Assembly (NCBI GenBank): GCA_024643725.1
Contig: JAHEMJ010000002.1
Coordinates: 1 to 64,000, forward strand
From: Crocinitomicaceae bacterium
GTDB taxonomy: Bacteria > Bacteroidota > Bacteroidia > Flavobacteriales_D > Crocinitomicaceae
DNA: 64,000 nucleotides
Reading direction: 5' to 3'
This document shows, piece by piece, positions 43,578 to 52,660 of this stretch (position 1 is its first letter; each line of letters begins with the position of its first letter). The translations under genes and the position numbers were made by a program. Under the pieces are notes generated by a model that was not told the origin of the DNA, searched no databases, and was given only the letters and a program-made list of their open reading frames with translations.

Positions 43578-46500
43578 ATGCGTAAGTTACTCGTTTTTAT
43601 ATCGTTTTTAACCCTTGGAATTCAAGTGTTTTCTCAGGATACAACCTGGGTACAGACATTTACCTTCGATTCAATTACGGCGCGACGTTCGTGGTTCCAA
43701 TTCCCTCAAGAATTAGATACCATGCGCTTTGAAAAAGTGATGATGTTCTACAAGTTGAAATGTAGTCCTTTGACTACTTGGGATCAATATGATTGTGGAG
43801 AATGGGATTACTTGACGTATACGAGAGTTTTTGATCACACTGGAGTTTTTGATTCAGTGGCAAAGAATTCAAGTCGCTATTTGTCTAACTGGACATCTCC
43901 CAATGTAATTAATTATACACCATTACCGTACACCCAATCGAACAATTATTTACGTGATGAGTACACACGTTCCGTTTCTGGTTTACTCTATTCTACAGCG
44001 GAAAATTCAACAAATTCGAGTCCATGGCCATTTAAAACAGATGAAAAGGGTGGGCGTTTTCAAATGTTATTAACGCAAAGCCAATTAGCTCAAGCGGGTG
44101 TGCAGGCGGGCGATTTGCAGTCCTTGAAGTTGTACTTACATGCACTTGCCAGTGGAAGTTTATACTATCCAAGTATTCGCATAAAGTCTACGAACGACAC
44201 AGAACTTTTATCTTTCCACACGAATGGTTTTATGGAAGTTTACAATGCTTCCACAGGAATTCCTGGTGGACTTTCTCCACTTGTTTTAGGTCCAAATGAA
44301 TTGGTGTTTTATCAAGCATTCACATGGGATGGCGTTAGTAATATTATCCTTGAATTTGCATTTGAAAACGACACCCCTTCACCAAGTTCATTAAGTTTTG
44401 AATCCAGTTCAATTAGTACGAATCAGGCATTGTCCTATCAAGGTAAAAATGGTCATTTGACATTTAATGGGAATAATTACACGATGCTTGAATACTCGGA
44501 TGTTGTCATGGGTGATGAAGTAACCATCGAATTCTGGGCGAAAGGCAATGGTGTGGCTGGAACAAATACCAGCTTTTTGGAAGCTTACGACACACTTGGA
44601 AATCGTGTTCTAAACATTCACATGCCATGGAGCAATAACAATCTTTATTGGGACGCTGGTAATCAAACCGGTTATGATCGTATAAACAAAGCAATGGCAC
44701 CCAATGAAATTGATTCTGTTTGGAATCACTGGGCATTCGTAAAGAAACAAAGTACGGGTGAAATGTTTATTTACAAGAATGGTGTGCTGTGGCATTCTGG
44801 AACGGGATTAACACGTTCAATGGGATACATACATCGATTTATTCTTGGCGCAAGTAAGGACCAAGGGATTAAATGGAAAGGAAGCATTGATGAGTTCAGG
44901 GTATTTAATACGGCGCTTTCTCAAGCAACGATCCAAGCGAATTATAAAAATAAAATCGATGCTACTCATCCCAATTGGGCAAATGTTAAAGTGTATTACG
45001 ATTTTGACAATACCAATTATGCGGTAGATAAATCACCGAATCAATTTAAATTGATGCCATCTGAATTCGGGATGATTCAATTTGATGAGTTACCTGTGGC
45101 TGGAGTGAAACAAGAAATGTTGCTACCGTTGTTTTCATTTGGACAAGGGGTTGTTTCAAGTCCTGTACAAACAGCCGTTTTAAGTCAAAAGAAATTAATA
45201 GAGCCCATTGTTGTGTTTGAACAAATGCCACTTTTCCGTCATTTCGACATTGTGAATAGTTACATCGGTTTGCCACAAGGCGTTTCTTATCAATACGATC
45301 AAAATGGACATGAAATAGGACAAATGCCTTATGTGACCACGAGTCAATTATTAAATGCGCCGATCGTTTGTTATAATCCACCTTATGAAATCATTCACGA
45401 TGTAGAAATTGCGCGCTATATCACACCTTATGGCATTCAATTCGATTTAGGTCCAAATGGATTTACGTGGAAATACGATGTAACGGATTACCAAATGTAC
45501 TTGAAAGGCATGGTGGATCTAGCGGCTCACAACACGCAAGAACTTATCGACTTGAAATTTGCCTTTATCAAAGGGATTCCTCCACGCGATGTGCACGCAC
45601 GTCAACCGATTTGGAGTGACTTTAAATCCTACAATTTCGCGCAAATGGCAAACGATGTGGTCTTGCAAGAAAAGCCAATTATTCTGTCGGATACATCTCA
45701 AATGTTTAAGATTAAAACGAGAATGTCCGGACATGGACAGGTCGGAGATGGAGCTTGTTGTGAATGGGTGCCAAACGACCACCAAATCAAAGTGGATGGC
45801 GTTCCTCGTTATAATTGGAATATCTGGCAAACAACGGATTGTGGAGACAATCCAAACATTGGACAAGGTGGAACTTGGCCATACGCTCGCGAGGGATGGT
45901 GTCCAGGAGATCGTGTAAAAGAACACGAATTCGAATTGACTCCATATGTCACTCCGGGAGATACGGTGAAATTGGATTATGTCATCAATGCTGTTCCTTC
46001 AAATGATCCAGGTCAAGCTGGAGGAAACTACATTGCGGCCTATGATTTGATTTCGTATTCTGCTCCAAATTTCCAGAATGACGCATCGATTTCAGATGTT
46101 CTGAATCCAAATAATTGGGAATATTACAGCAAATGGAATCCAACGTGTCAGAATCCACGAGTTGTGTTGAAAAACACAGGTGCACAACCTTTGACTTCAT
46201 GCCGCATTTTCGCATGGATTACCTACGGAGATAACATTGTTTACGATTGGACAGGAAACTTAGGATTCTTAGAAGAAACAGTCATTGAATTACCCGTGGA
46301 CAACATTGATTGGTGGACAGACTTATACAGCCATCAAACATTTACGGCATGGGTCGCTGATGTGAATGGAATTATCGGTGAGGATGAATACAATCAAAAC
46401 AGTTTAAAATCAGTGAAATTTGATGCACCTGAACGAATTGATGGAGCGTTTTATGTTTGGTTAACAACGAACAACAAAGCCAGCGAAAACAAATACCGTT

Positions 46501-47045
46501 TGATCGATCATGCTGGAAACATCTTGTTCCAACGCGATGTGTTGACAAATCAAACGCAGTACAAGGACACATTTAACTTGGCTCCTGGTTGTTATTCGAT
46601 CATTGTGGAAGATTCCGATAGCGATGGACTTGGATTCTGGTACTCTAGTCAAGTGGAAGGGGAGACAACTGGACAAATGCGCTTGCGTCAAGTCGGTGGG
46701 TCTTACATTGAGTTTTTCCCTGCGGATTTCGGAAACTACCACCGCTATGATTTCTCTGTTGGATTTACTTTAGGGGTGAAAGAAGAAGAATTGGCACATG
46801 AAATTGCGGTGTTCCCTAATCCAACGACTGGATTAACCACCATCGAAGTCAGTGGGTCTGTTTACAACGATGCAAGTATAGAATTGTACGATTTGTCGGG
46901 AAGAAAATTACTGGCTGAGAAAATGAATGCGACGGAGTATTTTGCGGAGTCTTTCATTGACTTAAGTCAGATGCAAGCAGGTACATATTTGGTTCGAATC
47001 ACAACCAATCAACGAGTATATACGAAAGAACTAGTGAAGCAATAA
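43578..47045 (+). CDS. PNGase F-related T9SS type A protein with LamG domain
   Basis: 1155 residues from the ATG at 43578 (signal peptide MRKLLVFISFLTLGIQVFSQ). The N-terminal part resembles peptide-N-glycosidase F: YDCGEWDYLTYTRVFD contains E75-W76-D77 at the place of the PNGase F catalytic Asp. A LamG-like domain is inserted (about 287-470: VTIEFWAKGNG, IDEFRVFNTALSQ). The second PNGase half follows at about 700-800, with SGHGQVGDGACCEW and NIGQGGTWPYAREGWCPGD, the typical C-domain pattern. The end (about 1065-1155) is a type A T9SS sorting domain (FPNPTTGLTTIEV ... GTYLVRI). It may cleave N-glycans from glycoproteins outside the cell; activity inferred. The LamG insertion may bind the sugar substrate. 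Confidence 0.82.
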   Translation: MRKLLVFISFLTLGIQVFSQDTTWVQTFTFDSITARRSWFQFPQELDTMRFEKVMMFYKLKCSPLTTWDQYDCGEWDYLTYTRVFDHTGVFDSVAKNSSRYLSNWTSPNVINYTPLPYTQSNNYLRDEYTRSVSGLLYSTAENSTNSSPWPFKTDEKGGRFQMLLTQSQLAQAGVQAGDLQSLKLYLHALASGSLYYPSIRIKSTNDTELLSFHTNGFMEVYNASTGIPGGLSPLVLGPNELVFYQAFTWDGVSNIILEFAFENDTPSPSSLSFESSSISTNQALSYQGKNGHLTFNGNNYTMLEYSDVVMGDEVTIEFWAKGNGVAGTNTSFLEAYDTLGNRVLNIHMPWSNNNLYWDAGNQTGYDRINKAMAPNEIDSVWNHWAFVKKQSTGEMFIYKNGVLWHSGTGLTRSMGYIHRFILGASKDQGIKWKGSIDEFRVFNTALSQATIQANYKNKIDATHPNWANVKVYYDFDNTNYAVDKSPNQFKLMPSEFGMIQFDELPVAGVKQEMLLPLFSFGQGVVSSPVQTAVLSQKKLIEPIVVFEQMPLFRHFDIVNSYIGLPQGVSYQYDQNGHEIGQMPYVTTSQLLNAPIVCYNPPYEIIHDVEIARYITPYGIQFDLGPNGFTWKYDVTDYQMYLKGMVDLAAHNTQELIDLKFAFIKGIPPRDVHARQPIWSDFKSYNFAQMANDVVLQEKPIILSDTSQMFKIKTRMSGHGQVGDGACCEWVPNDHQIKVDGVPRYNWNIWQTTDCGDNPNIGQGGTWPYAREGWCPGDRVKEHEFELTPYVTPGDTVKLDYVINAVPSNDPGQAGGNYIAAYDLISYSAPNFQNDASISDVLNPNNWEYYSKWNPTCQNPRVVLKNTGAQPLTSCRIFAWITYGDNIVYDWTGNLGFLEETVIELPVDNIDWWTDLYSHQTFTAWVADVNGIIGEDEYNQNSLKSVKFDAPERIDGAFYVWLTTNNKASENKYRLIDHAGNILFQRDVLTNQTQYKDTFNLAPGCYSIIVEDSDSDGLGFWYSSQVEGETTGQMRLRQVGGSYIEFFPADFGNYHRYDFSVGFTLGVKEEELAHEIAVFPNPTTGLTTIEVSGSVYNDASIELYDLSGRKLLAEKMNATEYFAESFIDLSQMQAGTYLVRITTNQRVYTKELVKQ

Positions 47046-47792
47046 TTACCCTTTACGGTTGTTGATGCTCAGCATGATGTCCTTCATCATTTCAATCTGA
47101 ACTTGTTGAATTTCAAACAGGTCGCGTTGTTGATGAATGATTAAATGGTCGATTTTTTCATGTAAGGTGCGGATTTCTAATTCGGATTTCAAGTTGATCA
47201 TGTAATCTAATTTCGAGCGTTCGCGGTCTTTTTCCTCTTGTCGGTTTTGACTCATCATGATAATCGGCGCTTGTAGCGCGGCGATACACGATAAAATCAG
47301 GTTGAGCAATATAAATGGATAGGGGTCAAATCCTTTGTTCATGAGGAAAGCAGTATTGATGCTAATCCAAACAAACAAAAAGAAGCCGAATGAAATGATG
47401 AAGGTCCAGCTACCACCAAAACTTGCCACCTTGTCCGCCATGCGTTGACCGACACTTAACGGCGTATTATCCTGCGAAACCGCTAGATTGCTGATTTGCG
47501 TTCCGTTCGAAAGGGTGTCAATCACCATCTTCTCTAAGGAAGACAGTTCACCCATTTGTCCTTGCAATTTTGATGAAATATACTTGACGCGATAGGCGCT
47601 CAATTCGCTGATGGCGAGACTGCTATCATCGTTAATTCCAGGGTTTTCTTGTTGAATGAACTTTAGGATATTGTCTGAAACAGAACGTGCTTCGACTTTT
47701 TGTGCAATGGGAAAAACTTCCTTGCTCAAATCGCTGATAAACGTTTCTTCACTTGTTTTTGTGTTGGGATGGCTCATATCATTCATTTTCAT
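47046..47792 (-). CDS. DUF1003 membrane protein
   Basis: 248 residues. A soluble N-terminal half (1-125) is followed by two membrane helices (about 128-180, with DPYPFILLNLILSCIAALQA), then the conserved IIMMSQNRQEEKDR and a C-terminal coiled coil (HEKIDHLIIHQQRDLFEIQQ). This is DUF1003, a family of unknown role often linked to magnesium or metal stress. The gene abuts the PNGase-related gene convergently with no bases between them. Confidence 0.85.
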   Translation of the reverse strand: MKMNDMSHPNTKTSEETFISDLSKEVFPIAQKVEARSVSDNILKFIQQENPGINDDSSLAISELSAYRVKYISSKLQGQMGELSSLEKMVIDTLSNGTQISNLAVSQDNTPLSVGQRMADKVASFGGSWTFIISFGFFLFVWISINTAFLMNKGFDPYPFILLNLILSCIAALQAPIIMMSQNRQEEKDRERSKLDYMINLKSELEIRTLHEKIDHLIIHQQRDLFEIQQVQIEMMKDIMLSINNRKG

Positions 47793-47918
47793 TCGAAGTT
47801 AGGATTTAATCACTTTCTTTAGATGAAATACATGGATTTTCTTTCCATTCCTTTTTCGCAGCGTAAAAGGCTTCTTGGTGCGGAATCATTCATTGGAAAT
47901 TATCCGTATTTTTACTTT

Positions 47919-48017
47919 ATGAATTGGAAAGAAGCTATCGTGAAGTATTTCCCAGATGTGTGGCAATACTTAGTCATTATCGTCATTTTTATCATTGCCG
48001 CTATTTTTATTCTTTAA
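47919..48017 (+). CDS. 32-aa membrane peptide (possible)
   Basis: The ORF MNWKEAIVKYFPDVWQYL...IIAAIFIL has a short amphipathic start and one membrane helix. A TATTTTTA box lies four bases before its ATG, like other near-leaderless genes in the window. The frame is open upstream to an ATG at 47823 (64 aa), but that part has poor composition, so the short form is preferred. Function unknown; it ends 10 bases before the next gene. Confidence 0.4.
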   Translation: MNWKEAIVKYFPDVWQYLVIIVIFIIAAIFIL

Positions 48018-48027
48018 GTCTTCTATT

Positions 48028-50385
48028 ATGTTATATCGATTCGACTTTTTCAAAATGGTGTTCTTGACGTGTCTGTTGCTCTTCATTGGAGAACAGAAGA
48101 TGTCTGCGCAGCTCAATGTAGATTCGCTTTCTCACATCGATTACCAACAATTGCATGGAGCAAATTTGAACGATGTATGGGGTTATGTCGATGAACTTGG
48201 AAATGAATATGCCATTGTGGGAACATCAAAAGGAACCTCAATCGTGAATATCACCGATGGAGCGAATCCTCAGGAGGTTTTTTGGCTCCCTGGAACAGAG
48301 TCCATTTGGAGAGATCCATGTGTCTATGGGGATCATGCCTATGTCACTACCGAAGCTGAAGATGGATTGCTCATCATCGATTTAAGTCCGCTGCCACAAT
48401 CAACGAATTTAGCGACGACTTTGTACACTGGACCAGCAAATAGTCCATGGCAGTCGGCGCATACTTGTTTTACTTCTCCGAATGGATACGCCTATATTTT
48501 TGGATCAAACCGAGGGAATGGGGGAGTGATTATGCTGGACATCCACACCAATCCAATGAGTCCCATTGAAGTAGGTACGTACGATCCGTATTATGTCCAC
48601 GATGGATTCGAACGAAACGATACACTGTACATCGCACACATTTACGATGGATTCTTTAGTATACTCAATGTGGCGGATAAAGCCAATCCTGTGTTAATGG
48701 GAACGCGCACAACACCCAATTCCTTTACACACAATATTTGGCCATCATCCAATGGTCAGTTTGTTTACACTACCGATGAAATTTCTGGAGCGTACGTCGC
48801 TGCTTATGACATCACCGATGGATCAAATATCAAAGAAGTAGACCGCGTTCGTAGTTCTGAAAATTCATTTGTTATTCCGCACAATGTTCATGTGCGAGGA
48901 GACTATTTGGTCACCAGTTACTACAGCGATGGAATCGTCGTGCATGATGCGACTTATCCATACAACCTCATTCAAGTGGGGAATTATGATACGTATGTTG
49001 GACAAACACCAGGTTTTGACGGGTGTTGGGGTGTCTATCCTTTCTTTCCTTCCGGAAAAGCCGTTGCGGCTGACATTACGAAAGGTCTGTTCATCTTAGG
49101 AATGCACTATCAAAAAGCATGTTACTTGGAAGGAGTGGTAACAGATGCGGTTTCTGGTTTGAGTTTGTCCAATGTGCAAGTTCAACTTTCGAGTGCGGTA
49201 ATGCAAGAACAAACCAATCAACTTGGATTTTATGCCACAGGTACAGCATTGTCCGGCGTTTATACCGTAAGTTTTTCGAAAGCTGGATATTATCCAATGT
49301 CTCTTACGGTTTCCTTAGTGAACGATGAATTGATTACCCTTCACGTTCCATTAATTCCGATCACCCCGTTTAACGCGGAGATTACGGTGTTAGAATATGG
49401 GACAAACAATCCGATTCCAGATGCGCAAATTCGATTTTCACATCCAATCATAGAACACAATGGAACCACGAATGGACTGGGAATAGAGGATTTCGTGATG
49501 TATTATCAGGAAAGTTATCGATTAACGGTTGGAAAATGGGGGTATCAAACCTTTTGTACAGACACGGTCCTTACGGCGAATGCGAACACATTAACGATTT
49601 ATTTGGTTCCGGGCTATTACGATGATTTTGAGTTTGACTTTGGATGGAGTGTCTCTGGAAATGCCACAACTGGAATGTGGGAACGTGGAATTCCAAATCC
49701 AACAACGAATACCGTTCAGGCCTTGGATGCTGCATGGGATTGTGGGAAATATGCCTTTGTGACTGGAAATGATATTGGAATGAATCCAGATCACGATGAT
49801 TTGGATAGTGGCTATACGCAATTACTTTCTCCACAAATGGACTTCAGTAATTTATCGACACCATACATCAATTTTGCACGATCTTTCTTTTGTTACCATG
49901 GACCTGGATTGTTTGATGATACGTTGAAAGTGTATTTGTCCAATGGAACAACTACGGTTCTTATTCATCAAGTGGGAGCGCCTGTTTATGCGCCAATGAC
50001 CTTCGATTATGTGAGTATTCCAGTTTCTGGACTTTTGCCATTTACGAATACGATGCAATTAAAGTTGAGTATATCGGATTACGCACCAAATAACAATATT
50101 ACGGAGGCTGGATTCGATCACTTTACCGTTACGAATATGCCAACGGCTACTGTCCCTGAAAAACCATCTTTGGATTGGGTGGTTTACCCAAATCCATGTC
50201 AAGATCAGTTGCAGGTGAAGGGAGCAGCACCATTGGGTCCTTGGACCATTCTCGACTTAAATGGACAAGAACTTTTGGCTGGATGTACGGAGAATAACTC
50301 GGTGGAAATTCACGTAGCGCATTTGAGCAGTGGGATCTATTTTCTACGTTTTCAGGAGGAAGTCCGTCAGTGGGTGAAACAATAA
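48028..50385 (+). CDS. Choice-of-anchor B family T9SS type A protein
   Basis: 785 residues from the ATG at 48028. Signal peptide up to about residue 27 (LTCLLLFIGEQKMSAQ). LVIVD-type beta-propeller repeats fill about 30-370 (WGYVDELGNEYAIVGTSKG, SIVNITDGANPQEVFWLPG, GDYLVTSYYSDGIVVHDA). Two carboxypeptidase-regulatory-like segments (about 375-530; SNVQVQLSS..., PDAQIRFSHP) follow, then a jelly-roll-like part, and the type A sorting domain (about 710-785, WVVYPNPCQDQLQVKG ... SSGIYFLRF). It is secreted through T9SS. No enzymatic site is seen. Confidence 0.85.
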   Translation: MLYRFDFFKMVFLTCLLLFIGEQKMSAQLNVDSLSHIDYQQLHGANLNDVWGYVDELGNEYAIVGTSKGTSIVNITDGANPQEVFWLPGTESIWRDPCVYGDHAYVTTEAEDGLLIIDLSPLPQSTNLATTLYTGPANSPWQSAHTCFTSPNGYAYIFGSNRGNGGVIMLDIHTNPMSPIEVGTYDPYYVHDGFERNDTLYIAHIYDGFFSILNVADKANPVLMGTRTTPNSFTHNIWPSSNGQFVYTTDEISGAYVAAYDITDGSNIKEVDRVRSSENSFVIPHNVHVRGDYLVTSYYSDGIVVHDATYPYNLIQVGNYDTYVGQTPGFDGCWGVYPFFPSGKAVAADITKGLFILGMHYQKACYLEGVVTDAVSGLSLSNVQVQLSSAVMQEQTNQLGFYATGTALSGVYTVSFSKAGYYPMSLTVSLVNDELITLHVPLIPITPFNAEITVLEYGTNNPIPDAQIRFSHPIIEHNGTTNGLGIEDFVMYYQESYRLTVGKWGYQTFCTDTVLTANANTLTIYLVPGYYDDFEFDFGWSVSGNATTGMWERGIPNPTTNTVQALDAAWDCGKYAFVTGNDIGMNPDHDDLDSGYTQLLSPQMDFSNLSTPYINFARSFFCYHGPGLFDDTLKVYLSNGTTTVLIHQVGAPVYAPMTFDYVSIPVSGLLPFTNTMQLKLSISDYAPNNNITEAGFDHFTVTNMPTATVPEKPSLDWVVYPNPCQDQLQVKGAAPLGPWTILDLNGQELLAGCTENNSVEIHVAHLSSGIYFLRFQEEVRQWVKQ

Positions 50386-50400
50386 ATGAATTTTTACATG

Positions 50401-50408
50401 TATCTTTG
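50401..50408 (+). promoter_or_regulatory. -7 box of the glycosyltransferase operon
   Basis: TATCTTTG, eight bases before the ATG at 50417. It supports a nearly leaderless transcript starting the GT2-HAD-YwqK-GT4 set. Confidence 0.55.
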
Positions 50409-50416
50409 ATTTACCT

Positions 50417-51370
50417 ATGATAACAGATCTTCACGTTTCAATCGTCATTCCACTCTTCAATGAGTCTGAGTCTTTACCGGAGTTACACCGTTGGATTCAA
50501 CAGGTCATGCAAGCAAATTCCTTGAGTTATGAGGTGATTTTTGTGGATGATGGAAGCAAAGATGGATCATGGGGAATCATTGAGGACTTGCGTCGACAAG
50601 ATGCTTGTGTGAAAGGACTCAAGTTTCAACGAAACTATGGTAAGTCTGCGGCCTTGCATGTTGGCTTCGAAAAAGCAGTTGGAAAAGTGGTCATCACCAT
50701 GGATGCTGATTTACAAGATTCACCCGATGAAATTCCTGCATTGTATGAAATGATTACCGTTCAAGATTACGATGTCGTTTCAGGGTGGAAGAAAAAACGT
50801 CATGATCCAATGACGAAAACGATTCCGACTAAATTGTATAATTGGGCGGCAAGAAGAATTACAGGAATTTACCTGCATGATTTTAATTGTGGACTAAAAG
50901 CATACAAAAATGCCGTAGTAAAAAGCATCGAACTTTACGGTGACATGCATCGCTACATTCCTGCTTTGGCAAAATATGCAGGATTCTCGCATATTGGAGA
51001 AAAAGTTGTACAGCATCAAGCAAGAAAATATGGAGTGACGAAATTCGGTTTGAACCGCTTTCTAAACGGCCCATTGGATTTAATGACTGTCGCATTCATG
51101 GGGAAATTTGGAAAGAAACCCATGCATTTTTTTGGTGCTTGGGGAATGTTCATGTTCGTTTTGGGATTTGGATTGTTTCTTTACATGGGCATAGATAAGC
51201 TCTTTTTTCACACGGGTGCACAACGATTATCAGAACGATCCGAGTACTTTGTGGCGTTGGTGGCAATGATTATTGGGATTCAATTTTTCTTGACAGGATT
51301 CATTGCTGAACTTATCGGAAGGAATTCCACCACAAGAAACCACTATTTGATAGAAACCGAATTATCCTAA
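50417..51370 (+). CDS. GT2 glycosyltransferase, polyprenyl-phosphate type
   Basis: 317 residues of the DPM/GtrB-like group, which transfers a sugar from a nucleotide sugar to a polyprenyl phosphate at the inner membrane. Visible: VSIVIPLFNESESLPEL (7-23), EVIFVDDGSKDGSW, the metal-binding DADLQDSPDEI (DxD), GLKAYKN, and two C-terminal membrane helices (about 238-300: FGAWGMFMFVLGFGLFLYMG, ALVAMIIGIQFFLTGFIAEL). It is the first gene of a tightly overlapping set with the HAD, YwqK and GT4 genes, so a role in a surface glycan is likely. Confidence 0.88.
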   Translation: MITDLHVSIVIPLFNESESLPELHRWIQQVMQANSLSYEVIFVDDGSKDGSWGIIEDLRRQDACVKGLKFQRNYGKSAALHVGFEKAVGKVVITMDADLQDSPDEIPALYEMITVQDYDVVSGWKKKRHDPMTKTIPTKLYNWAARRITGIYLHDFNCGLKAYKNAVVKSIELYGDMHRYIPALAKYAGFSHIGEKVVQHQARKYGVTKFGLNRFLNGPLDLMTVAFMGKFGKKPMHFFGAWGMFMFVLGFGLFLYMGIDKLFFHTGAQRLSERSEYFVALVAMIIGIQFFLTGFIAELIGRNSTTRNHYLIETELS

Positions 51371-51909
51371 TGCCTAAACTTGCTCAGGTAGATGCTACAT
51401 GGACACTTTTTCTCGATCGAGATGGGGTGATAAACGAGCGTGTGATGGGTGGATATATCCTTCGGTTTAGCGATTTTCAGTTTAAAAAAAATGTACTTAC
51501 TTCAGCAAAAGAACTGTTTGGAAAATTTGGACGCGTAATTGTTGTGACAAACCAACAATGTGTTGCAAAAGGATTGATTTCAGCTAATGACCTAACGGAA
51601 ATACATCAGCAGATGTTGGACGTTTTTCAGGAAAACGGTGCGAAAATTGATCGCGTTTTTGCTGCATTGGAACGAAAAGGTGAAGCCCCTTTCATGCGCA
51701 AACCAAATCCAACCATGGCGCATATGGCAAAAGCAGAATTTGCAACAATTGATTTTTCAAAATCAATCATGGTCGGGGATACAGATAGCGATCTGCTGTT
51801 TGGAAAGGAACTTGGAATGAAAACCGTGTTGATTGAAACAGAAGAGAAAATTAGCGTTCAAGCAGATGTTCAATTGAAGGAATTAGGACAATTAATTGAT
51901 TTTATATGA
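51370..51909 (+). CDS. HAD-IIIA phosphatase (GmhB/HisB-N-like)
   Basis: 179 residues. Motifs: WTLFLDRDGVINERVMGGYI (11-30; catalytic DRD), VVTNQQCVAKGL, RKPNPTM and MVGDTDSDLLFGK. This is the shape of D-glycero-D-manno-heptose-1,7-bisphosphate phosphatase GmhB. However, the zinc-binding cysteine/histidine loop that GmhB has before its RKP motif is replaced by ALERKGEAPFM, so the substrate may be another sugar phosphate. The start overlaps the GT2 stop by one base (TAATG) and the end overlaps YwqK by four. Confidence 0.75.
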   Translation: MPKLAQVDATWTLFLDRDGVINERVMGGYILRFSDFQFKKNVLTSAKELFGKFGRVIVVTNQQCVAKGLISANDLTEIHQQMLDVFQENGAKIDRVFAALERKGEAPFMRKPNPTMAHMAKAEFATIDFSKSIMVGDTDSDLLFGKELGMKTVLIETEEKISVQADVQLKELGQLIDFI

Positions 51910-52658
51910 AATACGTCAGCATACTATTTTTGTTCGTTACTGGGATTTCCTTTGCTCAAGTAAACCAAGTGGATGCCAAAGGGCAGAAGCAAGGTCTGTG
52001 GTATAAAAATTATCCAGGGACGAAAATTCACATATACGAAGGTAATTTTAAGGATGATAAGCCTGTTGGTGTGTTCAAGTATTATTACGAATCTGGAACC
52101 TTGAAAGCACTGGTAGAAAACAAACCGAATTCGAAGTTATCCTTGGTCAAAATGTACTTTGAAAACGAAGCATTGATGTCCGAAGGTTGTTATTGGGACC
52201 AAAAAAAAGACTCTATTTGGGTCAATTACAACGAGCGTGGAGAACTGGTGAGCGCTGAGAGTTATGTGGATGATAAGTTGAATGGAAAAAAGATCATATA
52301 CTATTTGAATGACCAATTGGAAGCAGGAAAATTAAATGTGCTTTCCATCACAAACTTTGAAAATGACCAGAGACATGGGAATTTTAAGGAGTTTTATCCA
52401 ACAGGAAAAGTGAAAATGACTGGCGAATACGTACATGGTGAACGCGTAGGTGAGTGGGTAGAATATTACAATACTGGACAGGTGATGTCCCGCGTGCGTT
52501 TCAAGCGCGACCTCTTGCATGGATGGGTTTATTACTACGACAAAAACGGCACGCAATTATCGAAAACCATGTGGCGTGATGGATTTAAATTGGAAGGAAA
52601 AGACCTAGAGGATTTCTTGAAACGTTGCAAGGATAAAAAATTGGATCCAAATCAATAA
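51906..52658 (+). CDS. YwqK-family MORN-repeat exported protein
   Basis: 250 residues. Signal peptide 1-18 (SILFLFVTGISFAQ). The rest consists of MORN-like repeats of about 23 residues each, e.g. GLWYKNYPG, GVFKYYYESGTLKA, GNFKEFYPTGKVKMTGEY, GEWVEYYNTGQVMSRVRF and GWVYYYDKNGTQ. Annotated elsewhere as toxin-antitoxin YwqK, but exported MORN proteins in Bacteroidota have no shown antitoxin role. It overlaps the HAD gene by four bases. Confidence 0.82.
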   Translation: MKYVSILFLFVTGISFAQVNQVDAKGQKQGLWYKNYPGTKIHIYEGNFKDDKPVGVFKYYYESGTLKALVENKPNSKLSLVKMYFENEALMSEGCYWDQKKDSIWVNYNERGELVSAESYVDDKLNGKKIIYYLNDQLEAGKLNVLSITNFENDQRHGNFKEFYPTGKVKMTGEYVHGERVGEWVEYYNTGQVMSRVRFKRDLLHGWVYYYDKNGTQLSKTMWRDGFKLEGKDLEDFLKRCKDKKLDPNQ

Positions 52659-52660
52659 AG

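Noticed and set aside
47823-47918. Longer 64-codon form of the small membrane ORF
   Set aside because: Its first 32 residues do not look coding; a -7-like box lies just before the internal ATG at 47919.
51906-52658. Toxin-antitoxin pair around the YwqK gene
   Set aside because: The neighbours are glycosyltransferases and a phosphatase, the protein has a signal peptide, and no toxin partner is visible.
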